In this document: piece after piece, positions 21,490 to 29,255 of the stretch
How the letters are laid out: each line of letters opens with the position of its first letter
Position numbering within the stretch: position 1 is the stretch's first letter
Source of the DNA: a virus
Virus record (IMG/VR): IMGVR_UViG_3300025674_000177
Coordinates: 1-34,302 of that record
Length of the DNA: 34,302 bases
Reading direction: 5' to 3' (one strand)
Translations under genes and position numbers: made by a program
Notes under the pieces: generated by a model
Databases searched by the model: none
What the model saw: the letters and a program-made list of their open reading frames with translations, nothing else
What the model was told of the DNA's origin: nothing

Positions 21490-23581
21490 TTCTTATTTGT
21501 TCATTAAGTCGTTGTGTTCTTGATTCGATTATCTCTTCTGGAGATGGTGCTACTTTTTCTAAAACTTTTGCTTGGCGATCTGCCGCCTTGTTTGCATCTT
21601 CAAAATCAATCTTATCTTCAAATTGTCTTTGGTTTTGCAAGACTCTAGCCTTTTCAATATCAATCTTTTGTTGCTCTAGGTTAATTTTAGCTTTCTCACT
21701 CTCTACCTTAAATTGAAATTCTCTTTCTTGTCTTTCATTTTGAGCTTGTGCTAATAATTCCTCTTGTGACGGTTGTTGCTCCTCTTCTTCATCTGGTTTT
21801 GCTAGTAAAAATTCCTCCAAATTCCTACCCACCTTAAAAGGTCTAGATATAAAGCCTAAAAACTCATTGAAAGCTTCTGGCTGTATCATTCCAGCTTGCA
21901 ATAAAGGTGTGAATTGTCCAGCGAAATTAGTTAATGTTGCTATAAATTCTATTCTATCATTTTTATCTTGTTGCTGGTCAACTGATATAGTAGAGTCGGT
22001 CTCAATATCAATAGAGAATGATCTTAGTGCATCATCTTTTAAAACTTTATCAACCTCTTTAACTTGGTCAAGACTCATTGCAAAGCCTTTTAACTCATTT
22101 TGAGCAATATCTATAGTTTTATTAAAGCCGATTTCTGCTTGTTGTTTTAAAGCTTCTATCTGTTGTACTTTTTGCTCGCCTGTTATATTTTGAGGTAAAT
22201 TATTAATAGCCTCTTGTAATAACATATTTTGGTTATCTTGTGCAGTTTGTGCTATTGACTCTAAATCTACTATCTGACAATTACTAATTTTAACTAACTC
22301 TTCTATTGTGTAGTTTTCAACGATTAATTCTGCCATAATCTCAATAGTATCACGAATTGCGATTTCATTTGCTCTTTGCAATGGTTGTATTCTACTAATA
22401 GCAAAATCACCTTTCAACCTTTGAGCTGTCGCTGTTTCTGATGCTATGCTTACACCTCTTACAATATCAGATAAACCTGTGATTTCTCTTATATTGTTAA
22501 TAATTTGAGCTTTTTGATTATTAAGTAATGTAATCGTATTTGCGATAGGTACTATATCTTTTACAAATATTTGATCTTTAATGTTAGAGGTGCTAACTCC
22601 CGATAATGGTGCAAATTCTCCATCTTCTCCATTTAGCAAGTTTTCTATATCTTTTGCCTCGCTAACTGTATTATAAACACCTGTATATTTAATCTGCTCT
22701 GTTAGTGATCTAATCCTATTATCAATAATATTTAATTCCTCCGCTTGTGATTTATACATTCTGTAAAGAGGAATTGGTAATAATGATGATGGGTCGCTAT
22801 CAGTACCAGTAGGACGAGCGATAGGGAAAAAACTAGTTAAGTTATAGGGGTCTTTATCAACTTGAATAACTTTTTCTTGTGAAAACCAAATTACCTGTTT
22901 ATTTACTTTATCCCAAATCTCCCACAACTCTAAGCTTTCTGGGTTATTGCTTAACTCGTCAGAAGAATCCATTTCAATATCTTTAGCCGCATTGCCAAAT
23001 AGATCAAATAACTCATCTTTTGTTTTATAACATCTAAAAGCAACCCATTTAAGATCATCCCAGTTTTTAGCTGTGTGATCTGTTAAGAAGTCTTTATATT
23101 CAATTCTTTTTGGATAAACTTTTTTATTAGTGTTGTCAAGTACCTCTTCGCCTTCTTCTGTTTCTATTATCTCGCCATCTTCCATATAAACACGAACCAA
23201 TCCACGACCATTAATTAAAAAGTCTTTTCTTGCTTTACTAAATGTAGTGTCTGCTTTTGTTATTTCTAAAAAATAAGAGATTGTTCTTTCTAATATTTCT
23301 GATGCAATCTTTGATGCTTCGTCATCATCTTTATATCTTCTAGTAATATTAGGAGATGGTAATTTAGAATAGACCAGTGGTGCCAATGTTTCAGTATTAG
23401 CAAAAAATATATTATATCTATTCAAACCATCTAAATTATGCTGGTCTTTATAAATATCCTCATATTTTCTAGCTTCTGCAAAATATTTTTCATGATATCT
23501 TAAACAAGAATCTAATTCTTTTTTCCATACCTCGTGGAGGTCTGCTTTTTGCTTTGATTTCTTTTGATCTTCGTTAGACAT
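21482..23581 (-). CDS. Portal protein (P22-like)
   Basis: 699 residues, similar in size to P22 portal (725). N-terminal region: LRYHEKYFAEARKYEDIYKD; then RYNIFFANTETLAPLVYSKL and PSPNITRR, characteristic of this portal group. Middle: RGLVRVYMEDGEI, IEYKDFLTDHTAKNWDDLKW, LPIPLYRMYKSQAEELNIID. The C-terminal 200 residues are Gln/Glu-rich helices, as in the long barrel of P22 portal. Forms the dodecameric DNA channel at one vertex and docks terminase and adaptor. Preceded by its own TTGACT/TAACCT promoter. Confidence 0.9.
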   Translation of the reverse strand: MSNEDQKKSKQKADLHEVWKKELDSCLRYHEKYFAEARKYEDIYKDQHNLDGLNRYNIFFANTETLAPLVYSKLPSPNITRRYKDDDEASKIASEILERTISYFLEITKADTTFSKARKDFLINGRGLVRVYMEDGEIIETEEGEEVLDNTNKKVYPKRIEYKDFLTDHTAKNWDDLKWVAFRCYKTKDELFDLFGNAAKDIEMDSSDELSNNPESLELWEIWDKVNKQVIWFSQEKVIQVDKDPYNLTSFFPIARPTGTDSDPSSLLPIPLYRMYKSQAEELNIIDNRIRSLTEQIKYTGVYNTVSEAKDIENLLNGEDGEFAPLSGVSTSNIKDQIFVKDIVPIANTITLLNNQKAQIINNIREITGLSDIVRGVSIASETATAQRLKGDFAISRIQPLQRANEIAIRDTIEIMAELIVENYTIEELVKISNCQIVDLESIAQTAQDNQNMLLQEAINNLPQNITGEQKVQQIEALKQQAEIGFNKTIDIAQNELKGFAMSLDQVKEVDKVLKDDALRSFSIDIETDSTISVDQQQDKNDRIEFIATLTNFAGQFTPLLQAGMIQPEAFNEFLGFISRPFKVGRNLEEFLLAKPDEEEEQQPSQEELLAQAQNERQEREFQFKVESEKAKINLEQQKIDIEKARVLQNQRQFEDKIDFEDANKAADRQAKVLEKVAPSPEEIIESRTQRLNEQIRND

Positions 23582-23607
23582 AACTTTTTATTATATAATA
23601 ATAAACA

Positions 23608-23636
23608 AGGTTATGTAAAATTAGTTTAAAAGTCAA
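23608..23636 (-). promoter_or_regulatory. Late-type promoter before portal gene
   Basis: On the - strand TTGACT (23636-23631), 17-base spacer, TAACCT (23613-23608). The 28-base core is the same as at 11735-11763. The gap between terminase and portal (56 bases) holds only this element and a TATTATTATATAATAA stretch. Confidence 0.65.
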
Positions 23637-23637
23637 G

Positions 23638-25095
23638 TTATTCATAATTAATAACTTTTTTGTTTTTTCTTATCTGATGAGGATTAAAGTTGTCCCAAAA
23701 ATCCTTTCCTGGGTCTGGTACAGCTTCTTTAATATCTATCGTTATTGGTCTTGCCATACAAATATATCTTAAAACATCCAATAAATGATCCTCCAAGCTT
23801 GTGTCTAAATCTTCTGGCTTCGTTTTATCATACTGCATTATCGGTAAAGTTCTAATTAGACTCTTGCAACCCTCTGTTATGTAGATTAGAGGTTTACCAT
23901 CTCTACCTGTCAGCCTGCTTCTTATCTGTTGCCAGCCTGCAACCCTTTTATTATCTGCTCTTTCATAAATACAACCATATTTTGCCAATTCTTCGGCTTG
24001 AGTCATTCCCATGTTCTTTTTACTCTCATCAAATATTGCAGGATCAGCAACTTGTTTATTCATTACTTCGTTATCTTGCATTTGCATCGTGTTTTTTGCT
24101 ATTTCTGGCAATTCCATTTTCAAGCCTTTGTTAGGCTTCCCTGTCCATCCGTAATATTCTCTATAAATTATTAATGAGTCTCTAGGGAAAGATATATGTT
24201 TACCACCTATATTTATAAGACTTCCGTCACTTATAGCACCCCATAACACACCAAAAGGGGCGGAATATCCCCAGTCAAAACCTCTGATTTTATACCAATC
24301 GTGGGGGATTTCAAAATCTTTTACAATATGAATATCTTTATTGAAAGTATCAAAATAAGCTCCCTCAATAGCATCCCAATCCCCATCAAGCATTGCTTTT
24401 GCTAATGCACCACCTAAACCAAGTAATTTATGCTTATAAAGTGGATCATTTTCTGTCATGGTCGGATTATCTTCTAATTTGGCAGGAATAAATTGTCTTG
24501 TCATTCCTCCCTCTTCGTCCGACATTTGATAGATTTCTAAAGGATTTTTGTTGTCTATAAATTCACTTTTAACGAATTCATGCCCTACCCCTCCAGGATT
24601 CGAACCGCAAACTATTCTTGGTAAAGCACCGAACAAACCTTCTGGAATTTGTAAACCACCAATACGAACCCTACCTCTTAGAAATTTATAAATATACTCG
24701 CTAAAATGTGTCAATTCATCTATTAGCAATACATTAATTTCTACACCTTGATATTTGATTACATCTTTTTCATGTTGGCAATGGCATAGATGAATTTTTG
24801 CACCATTCCAAAAAGTTATTTGAGCAGTAGAATAGTTAATTGAAGCTAGGTTCTTGTTTACCATTTCAGATAATATCTGCACAAATCCACTTGATCCGTC
24901 TAAATGGTTCTTTTTCAAATCTTCTGATAATCTTCTAAATAGATAAATTTGTATATTAGGTACTTTTAAAGCATAAGCTAATGCTAAAACTCTCATGCAA
25001 TGAGATTTGCCACCACCAGCAGCACCACCGTATAAGATTTCTGTTGCTGTACTGGTAAAACAGGTTGATTGTCGAGGGTGCAAGTCAAATTTCAT
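23638..25095 (-). CDS. terL: Terminase large subunit
   Basis: 485 residues. Walker A YGGAAGGGKSH (22-32), Walker B NVLLIDELTH (121-130), then RIVCGSNPGGVGHEFV, which contains the coupling motif region. The nuclease half has IRGFDWGYSAPFGVLWGAIS (first catalytic Asp), QVADPAIFDESKK, and near the end SLEDHLLDVLRYICMARP. Packages DNA into the prohead using ATP and cuts the concatemer. Headful versus site-specific cutting cannot be told from sequence alone. Starts by ATGA overlap with the gene before. Confidence 0.93.
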   Translation of the reverse strand: MKFDLHPRQSTCFTSTATEILYGGAAGGGKSHCMRVLALAYALKVPNIQIYLFRRLSEDLKKNHLDGSSGFVQILSEMVNKNLASINYSTAQITFWNGAKIHLCHCQHEKDVIKYQGVEINVLLIDELTHFSEYIYKFLRGRVRIGGLQIPEGLFGALPRIVCGSNPGGVGHEFVKSEFIDNKNPLEIYQMSDEEGGMTRQFIPAKLEDNPTMTENDPLYKHKLLGLGGALAKAMLDGDWDAIEGAYFDTFNKDIHIVKDFEIPHDWYKIRGFDWGYSAPFGVLWGAISDGSLINIGGKHISFPRDSLIIYREYYGWTGKPNKGLKMELPEIAKNTMQMQDNEVMNKQVADPAIFDESKKNMGMTQAEELAKYGCIYERADNKRVAGWQQIRSRLTGRDGKPLIYITEGCKSLIRTLPIMQYDKTKPEDLDTSLEDHLLDVLRYICMARPITIDIKEAVPDPGKDFWDNFNPHQIRKNKKVINYE

Positions 25096-25460
25096 ATTAT
25101 TTTATCTTCTTTTAGTTTTATCCATAGTTTAGCTGCTGCTGTTGATAAATTATTCTCTTGATAATTTGCAAATACCTCTAGCTTTGAATGACTAAAGTAA
25201 TAAATGCTATTTTTAGAAATCATTAAATGATATATATTATTATGAATCTCTACTATTTGTGGTAATTCGCTCAATATTTGCTCTAATGTGTAAGTTGGAG
25301 TTGGATCCCTTTTTTCACTTACCGCAGTAAGTTGCAACCTGTAATAGTATATTGGCTCTCCATCCCAACATAGAATTACAAATTCACTTTCTGAGTCATT
25401 AAAACCTAATTCTTTTAATCTTTTACTTGTTTCTAAATCTGTACAAATCTTTTCTAGCAT
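25092..25460 (-). CDS. Conserved phage protein of unknown function
   Basis: 122 residues. Text such as TDLETSKRLKELGF, then TYTLEQILSELPQ, then STAAAKLWIKLKEDKII belongs to a short phage/prophage protein type that often precedes terminase or lies among late genes. Function is unknown to me. Overlaps terL by 4 bases, hence same transcript. Confidence 0.7.
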   Translation of the reverse strand: MLEKICTDLETSKRLKELGFNDSESEFVILCWDGEPIYYYRLQLTAVSEKRDPTPTYTLEQILSELPQIVEIHNNIYHLMISKNSIYYFSHSKLEVFANYQENNLSTAAAKLWIKLKEDKII

Positions 25461-25463
25461 AGT

Positions 25464-25802
25464 TTATTTAATTAGATTTTTTTTAAATTCTTCTAATTCT
25501 TTAACAATTATGTCTATTTTTCTTTTACAATAATTAATTGCGTCCTCTTCTTTTAGAAAGTAATCTTCGCCTTCAATATTGATAAAGTGCCATTGATTAC
25601 CATCTTCAACTTCAATAGATTGAGAATATATCCCTTTTTCTTTTTCGTAAAAGAAAGATAATTTTTCAATAATTATTTCCTTAGGAGTTAAACAGCAGGC
25701 ATGAGTTTTTTTTATTCTAAAAGGCTCTTTTATGAAATGTTTTTTTAGAATGTATATTTTATCGCCTACTTTAACATTTGATTTAATTTCAGATATTTTC
25801 AT
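25464..25802 (-). CDS. Unknown protein
   Basis: 112 residues, Lys/Glu-rich with strand-rich first half (VGDKIYILKKHFIKEPFRIK) and two cysteines (HACCLTPKEI). C-terminal helix YCKRKIDIIVKELEEFKKNL. Overlaps the small HTH gene by 4 bases and is 3 bases before the next. No family recognised. Confidence 0.65.
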   Translation of the reverse strand: MKISEIKSNVKVGDKIYILKKHFIKEPFRIKKTHACCLTPKEIIIEKLSFFYEKEKGIYSQSIEVEDGNQWHFINIEGEDYFLKEEDAINYCKRKIDIIVKELEEFKKNLIK

Positions 25803-26002
25803 GATTTTTTAATTATATTATATATTGCTTGTCTACTAATTCCGAATTGATTAGCTATTTCTTTTACTGTTTTATATTGAGATAGTTTTATTATTTCTTT
25901 GTGGTCTATTTTACGAGGTCTGCCAGCTTTCTTATCTGATCTGGCTAAACCTTCTTTTATTCTTTGGCTGTGTTCCTTGTGTTGCTCTGGTGTTAGTTTC
26001 AT
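25799..26002 (-). CDS. Small helix-turn-helix protein (resolvase-type HTH)
   Basis: 67 residues. GRPRKI (27-32) is an AT-hook-like lead into a helix-turn-helix at about 36-63: KEIIKLSQYKTVKEIANQFG followed by ISRQAIYNIIKKS, the C-terminal HTH found in Hin/resolvase DNA-binding domains. No recombinase domain is present, so it is a stand-alone DNA binder, possibly a regulator of late genes. Overlaps genes on both sides by 4 bases. Confidence 0.75.
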   Translation of the reverse strand: MKLTPEQHKEHSQRIKEGLARSDKKAGRPRKIDHKEIIKLSQYKTVKEIANQFGISRQAIYNIIKKS

Positions 26003-26313
26003 TTTATGTAAATATTATGATATTCTTCTATTTCGCTTAGCTTTCTATCTTTTATTACTTTTTCCACATAACTATTTAATGTTTTTGGCACTCTTAACGA
26101 TCTGTCTCTATTATGATGTGCTCCGTAAGTTTTTAATTCGTAATGTGAGAAAATAGTTTTATAATCATAAATAGACTCAGATGATCTGTCCCATTTCGTG
26201 ACTTTTGCTATCCATGTATCAGATTCTTCTGGTTTTGTTGCGTGTCTTATTGCTTCGCCCCATGTAAAACCTGCAAATATTCTGCCTGATCCTATCTTAT
26301 TATTTATTGTCAT
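25999..26313 (-). CDS. Unknown protein
   Basis: 104 residues, Trp- and His-containing, with FAGFTWGEAIRHATKPEESD and YGAHHNRDRSLRVPKTLNSY. The last part is a helix (SYVEKVIKDRKLSEIEEYHN). It might be a DNA- or RNA-binding protein from its charge; no family recognised. Overlaps the next gene by 4 bases. Confidence 0.65.
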   Translation of the reverse strand: MTINNKIGSGRIFAGFTWGEAIRHATKPEESDTWIAKVTKWDRSSESIYDYKTIFSHYELKTYGAHHNRDRSLRVPKTLNSYVEKVIKDRKLSEIEEYHNIYIK

Positions 26314-26317
26314 AGTT

Positions 26318-26509
26318 TTAAAATGAAAAGCTTATTCCTTTTCTCTTTAAATTATCCCACGCTCTCATAGTTATTATATCTTTATTTCTTCTAGGAATAT
26401 CAGGGAAAATCTTCTCTACTCCATCCGAAAGAGAGCTTAATCGCTTGTTTTCTGTTATATCTTTTTCTATTAGAAGAGTTGCTTCTGTTATTTTTTTGAA
26501 TATAGTCAT
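26318..26509 (-). CDS. Small basic protein of unknown function
   Basis: 63 residues (MTIFKKITEATLLIEKDITE...), likely helical, basic C-terminus. It follows the recurring leader AACTTAAATAAAAAAACT directly before its ATG, as several other genes do, so translation signals are strong even without a Shine-Dalgarno. No family recognised. Confidence 0.6.
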   Translation of the reverse strand: MTIFKKITEATLLIEKDITENKRLSSLSDGVEKIFPDIPRRNKDIITMRAWDNLKRKGISFSF

Positions 26510-26527
26510 AGTTTTTTTATTTAAGTT

Positions 26528-26959
26528 TTATTTTGATTGTGGTTTTACTTGTTTAAAATCCTCTCTTTTTTTAATAACATCAGTCCATTTGCCTTTGCCA
26601 AAGTAATAAGGATTTAAAAAATAAGCTGACTCTATATCTTTAATAATTACTTTAGCTTTTATTAACTTTGATATATATTGGTTTATAGTGTTTAATTGTT
26701 GCCCTAATCTTTCTGCTATCTTTCTTCTTCTGCCTGCTGTTAATAATATTTCATTATCATAATTAGTATATCTAAATAATTCTTGAATTACTTTATCTAA
26801 TCCATTCGGCAAGCTTGTTATGTCTTGTAGGTCTTTTATATAGATTTTTATATATGAATCCTCTTGAGGTATTTTATAGGTGTGTGTTTTTTCACTTTTT
26901 ATAATTTCTCCTGTTTCTTGGTTTAATGTTTCCATTTGTGATTTATATATGTGTTTCAT
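26528..26959 (-). CDS. RepL-like winged-helix protein
   Basis: 143 residues. The second half, NEILLTAGRRRKIAERLGQQ, then LNTINQYISKLIKAKVIIKD, then AYFLNPYYFGKGKWTDVIKK, is the winged HTH with the N-P-[YE]-x-FGKG-W ending of RepL-type plasmid and phage replication proteins. RepL drives lytic replication in some phages and plasmid replication in others. Here it sits far from the helicase, behind its own near-consensus promoter, so it may be a second initiator, a copy-control factor, or a transcription factor that reuses the fold. Confidence 0.65.
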   Translation of the reverse strand: MKHIYKSQMETLNQETGEIIKSEKTHTYKIPQEDSYIKIYIKDLQDITSLPNGLDKVIQELFRYTNYDNEILLTAGRRRKIAERLGQQLNTINQYISKLIKAKVIIKDIESAYFLNPYYFGKGKWTDVIKKREDFKQVKPQSK

Positions 26960-26994
26960 ATATTATAATAAGTTTATGTTAATAAGTAAACTCT

Positions 26995-27023
26995 ATAATA
27001 TATCTATTATTTTATATTGTCAA
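26995..27023 (-). promoter_or_regulatory. Near-consensus promoter before RepL-like gene
   Basis: On the - strand TTGACA (27023-27018), 17-base spacer, TATTAT (27000-26995). The ATG is 36 bases downstream. No copy of either the early cassette or the late box is present, so this may be a constitutive promoter. Confidence 0.7.
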
Positions 27024-27110
27024 TATAAATATATATTATTGTATATAATTTATTATGTTATTATGTAAAAAGTTAGTGATCTTTAATTAATCCTTATATA
27101 TTAAGCTTGA

Positions 27111-27136
27111 AGGGAGGTTTTTTGTTTTTCCTCCCT
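27111..27136 (-). terminator. Hairpin terminator after the gene at 27150
   Basis: On the - strand AGGGAGG (27136-27130), a loop rich in A, CCTCCCT (27117-27111): a 7-base GC stem 14 bases after the stop of the 87-residue gene and before the RepL-like promoter. No T-run follows on the - strand, but it separates two units and is the best terminator candidate in this region. Confidence 0.55.
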
Positions 27137-27149
27137 CTTATATTATATA

Positions 27150-27413
27150 TTAAAAACAATTATAATAATCTGGTGCAATAGTCCACAAAAATTTATCTGC
27201 TATTGCTCTTTTTTTAAACCACTCTTGGCGCGTTTCTTCGTCTTGTTCTGTTTCATCTAATATAACAATGCAATCGCAATAAAAATTATATAGCTCGTTA
27301 AGCATTAACTCTTTTGTTAATAATAGTCTTGATTCATTATGCTGATTATTATCAGTTAAATCTTTTAATTTTTGTTTTAATTCTTCTTTTTCCCAGTTCG
27401 GTAAAATTCTCAT
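27150..27413 (-). CDS. Small acidic protein of unknown function
   Basis: 87 residues: MRILPNWEKEELKQKLKDLT, then YNFYCDCIVILDETEQDEET, ending in IAPDYYNCF. Probably helical. It has the AACTTAAATAAAAAAACT leader and a TTGACA/TATTAT promoter (27444-27472), so it is transcribed separately, and it is followed by a hairpin. Function unknown. Confidence 0.65.
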   Translation of the reverse strand: MRILPNWEKEELKQKLKDLTDNNQHNESRLLLTKELMLNELYNFYCDCIVILDETEQDEETRQEWFKKRAIADKFLWTIAPDYYNCF

Positions 27414-27443
27414 AGTTTTTTTATTTAAGTTAATTATTCCTTA

Positions 27444-27472
27444 ATAATAACAATGCTATTTTTACTTGTCAA
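27444..27472 (-). promoter_or_regulatory. Promoter before the gene at 27413
   Basis: On the - strand TTGACA (27472-27467), 17-base spacer, TATTAT (27449-27444), followed by AATTAACTTAAATAAA leader and ATG. Same build as the early cassette in its leader, with a more consensus core. Confidence 0.6.
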
Positions 27473-27485
27473 GTAAATATATGAA

Positions 27486-27896
27486 TTATTTACAATTTAA
27501 TTTATACCAATTTGTAAAAGTTAGTACTGGCCTTTGTTGCTCTGTTTCTTCATATTCATAATCATAATAATCAAATACATCTTCAATATTAGCTGTTTTT
27601 AATTCCACCGCTTGCTTTAATATTTCTGGTTTTATAAACCACTCCTCATTGATTACTAAAATGCCTCCAATGTCTCCACCTATCCAATAGCCTGCAATTA
27701 TTTCTCCATCGTCAGAGCCATCTCCTGCTTGAAATTCTGTTCCCTCGTTTGATTCGCAACTTTTAAGCTTTTCGTTTTCATATTTATAAAAGCATACATC
27801 TTGATAACCTGCTCTTTCTAATAATTCAATTAATAGATCATTTATTGCTTTATTATATGCTTTTAATAAGTCTTGTGTCTTGGTGCAAAATTTCAT
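27486..27896 (-). CDS. Unknown acidic protein
   Basis: 136 residues. First third helical (TQDLLKAYNKAINDLLIELL), centre Gly/Asp-rich (EFQAGDGSDDGEIIAGYWIG), C-terminus with DYYDYEYEETEQQ. High Asp/Glu content. No family recognised. It begins after AAATAAAACGTT, a motif repeated 30 bases upstream in the same leader. Confidence 0.65.
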   Translation of the reverse strand: MKFCTKTQDLLKAYNKAINDLLIELLERAGYQDVCFYKYENEKLKSCESNEGTEFQAGDGSDDGEIIAGYWIGGDIGGILVINEEWFIKPEILKQAVELKTANIEDVFDYYDYEYEETEQQRPVLTFTNWYKLNCK

Positions 27897-27919
27897 AACG
27901 TTTTATTTCTTTTAAGTTT

Positions 27920-28099
27920 TTATATTTCATAACGTTTTAAAAAATTATAACAATCATCCCAGTTATTAAATGTCGCAATGTCATCATCTATTGTCGCACC
28001 TGTTAATAATATTCTTCCTTTTAAGTCTGCGGAATAAGATAAATGTAAATTTAAATGTTGAAAATTGTTTTCAAAAAATTGAATTATTTTATTTGTCAT
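27920..28099 (-). CDS. Small protein of unknown function
   Basis: 59 residues starting MTNKIIQFFENNFQHLNLHL with DDDIATFNNWDDCYNFLKRY near the end; looks like a small alpha/beta fold. It follows a TTGACA/TAAACT promoter (28133-28161) and a leader like those of other genes. It lies 23 bases before the next gene of the cluster. Sequence spacing supports a real gene although no family is recognised. Confidence 0.6.
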   Translation of the reverse strand: MTNKIIQFFENNFQHLNLHLSYSADLKGRILLTGATIDDDIATFNNWDDCYNFLKRYEI

Positions 28100-28132
28100 A
28101 ATGTTTTTAGTTTTAAATTAATTACATAGCTA

Positions 28133-28161
28133 AGTTTATACTATGCTTTTTTATATGTCAA
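28133..28161 (-). promoter_or_regulatory. Early-type promoter before the gene at 28099
   Basis: On the - strand TTGACA (28161-28156), 17-base spacer, TAAACT (28138-28133). Shares TAAACT and the AATTAATTTAAAACTAAA type of leader with the early cassette. Confidence 0.65.
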
Positions 28162-28243
28162 GAAAATATATGATTTTTTTACATTTTTTATCCACCGCGT
28201 GAGGAATTGGCATTCAAGCCTTATATTCTGGGGGTTGGAATTT

Positions 28244-28702
28244 TTACTTTTCTTCTGGTGAGAGGTTTATTTGTATATCAACTTTATCAGAACTTGAGTT
28301 TGTGTTGTGTGTTTCTACTTTATCTGCCCATGTACTATCATATCCTTTGGGCTTAAATCTATTCTTCATATTAAAAACAAAAGCTCCATTATTAAAACTG
28401 TCTAATATTCCTATTGTTCCTTTTCTACCCATTTCTTCCCACCATGCTTGGCTTAATGCCCTGCCTTTTTTAATTGAGTCAACAAAGTCTTGCTCTATTT
28501 CTCCTAAACTTTCTCTATCTGCTCTTACTAATTTATAGAAAGTTTCTTTTGTAATATCTAGTGTTACAATAGCCGCAATATCGCTTTGTCCTTCCTTGTA
28601 TGCATCTAATATCTTTTGCTTTATTTCTTCGTTCCAAATTTTAGGTATAAGTCTTGGTCTGCCTGGAAGCTTTTTATCGTTAAGGTTTTTATATTCTGCC
28701 AT
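28244..28702 (-). CDS. terS: Terminase small subunit
   Basis: 152 residues. GRPRLIPKIWNEEIKQKILD starts the N-terminal DNA-binding helix region, with KEGQSDIAAIVTLDITKETF as helix-turn-helix; IKKGRALSQAWWEEMGRKGT and FNMKNRFKPKGYDSTWADKV are typical of phage small terminases that carry this AWWEE...FNMKNR pattern. The C-terminal tail (IQINLSPEEK) is short. It recognises the packaging site and presents DNA to TerL. Unusually, eight small genes lie between it and terL. Confidence 0.8.
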   Translation of the reverse strand: MAEYKNLNDKKLPGRPRLIPKIWNEEIKQKILDAYKEGQSDIAAIVTLDITKETFYKLVRADRESLGEIEQDFVDSIKKGRALSQAWWEEMGRKGTIGILDSFNNGAFVFNMKNRFKPKGYDSTWADKVETHNTNSSSDKVDIQINLSPEEK

Positions 28703-28722
28703 TAGTGAAATACTAAGTTATC

Positions 28723-28746
28723 GCTAGGAAGTATTTACCCCCTAGC
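28723..28746. other. GC-rich hairpin in the small terminase leader
   Basis: GCTAGG (28723-28728) pairs with CCTAGC (28741-28746). On the - strand it lies in the leader between the TTGATT/TATAAT promoter and the terS start, and shares TGCTAGGGGGTAA with the hairpin at 18582-18602. Confidence 0.5.
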
Positions 28747-28765
28747 ATGTATAAATAACTTTCTT

Positions 28766-28793
28766 ATTATATAACCTTATTATTAATAATCAA
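28766..28793 (-). promoter_or_regulatory. Promoter before small terminase gene
   Basis: On the - strand TTGATT (28793-28788), 16-base spacer, TATAAT (28771-28766). It gives a leader of about 60 bases holding a GC hairpin before terS. The -35 box overlaps the end of the preceding gene. Confidence 0.6.
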
Positions 28794-29014
28794 GAAGTGA
28801 TTTTCCTTCCTCCTGCCTTTTTCTCAAATATATCCTCCAAATCTAATCTAAAGCTTTTTATGTTTTTATATAGTGGCATCTTATATCCATCAATTCCGTT
28901 TCTTCTTGCAATAAATTTACTTTTAGCTTTTTCTATTAAGCTTTGTTGCTCTTCATTTACTTTTAAGTTTTTTTTTACTTTGTAAAAGTTTATGTATTGT
29001 GTTATTCTAGTCAT
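28790..29014 (-). CDS. Small basic protein of unknown function
   Basis: 74 residues, Lys/Arg-rich: MTRITQYINFYKVKKNLKVN, then KSKFIARRNGIDGYK, ending EKKAGGRKITS. Charge suggests nucleic-acid binding. Starts 8 bases inside the preceding gene. No family recognised. Confidence 0.6.
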   Translation of the reverse strand: MTRITQYINFYKVKKNLKVNEEQQSLIEKAKSKFIARRNGIDGYKMPLYKNIKSFRLDLEDIFEKKAGGRKITS

Positions 29015-29249
29015 TTCTATATTTTATTACTGCAAATTGCTTGTTAAATCTATCTATAAAAGGCTTCCCACAAACTCCTTTGTTTTTTTTTATAAATTGT
29101 TGTAGTTTTTTTAGTGATTTAAAGCAAAATACTTCTGATTTTATGCCAAATTCTTCATGGTTTTCGGCTTTTGGTTCAAATTCTTTACTATGTGAAAATG
29201 ATTTTCTTCTTTTATTTTCTTTTATTGTTGTAAATCTATATTGCTGCAT
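29007..29249 (-). CDS. Small basic protein of unknown function
   Basis: 80 residues, Lys/Phe-rich, starting MQQYRFTTIKENKRRKSFSH, with a helix CFKSLKKLQQFIKKNKGVCG and an end that looks like a strand (KQFAVIKYRND). Overlaps the next gene by 8 bases and lies 6 bases after the dUTPase gene. No family recognised. Confidence 0.6.
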   Translation of the reverse strand: MQQYRFTTIKENKRRKSFSHSKEFEPKAENHEEFGIKSEVFCFKSLKKLQQFIKKNKGVCGKPFIDRFNKQFAVIKYRND

Positions 29250-29255
29250 AATTAT

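Noticed and set aside
24590-24610. GGATTCGAACC sequence resembling a tRNA T-arm
   Set aside because: It lies inside terL and encodes part of the conserved SNPGG motif; no tRNA fold surrounds it.
25799-26002. Remnant of a Hin-type recombinase
   Set aside because: Only the HTH part is present with a complete small ORF and overlapping neighbours; no catalytic serine domain exists in any adjacent frame.
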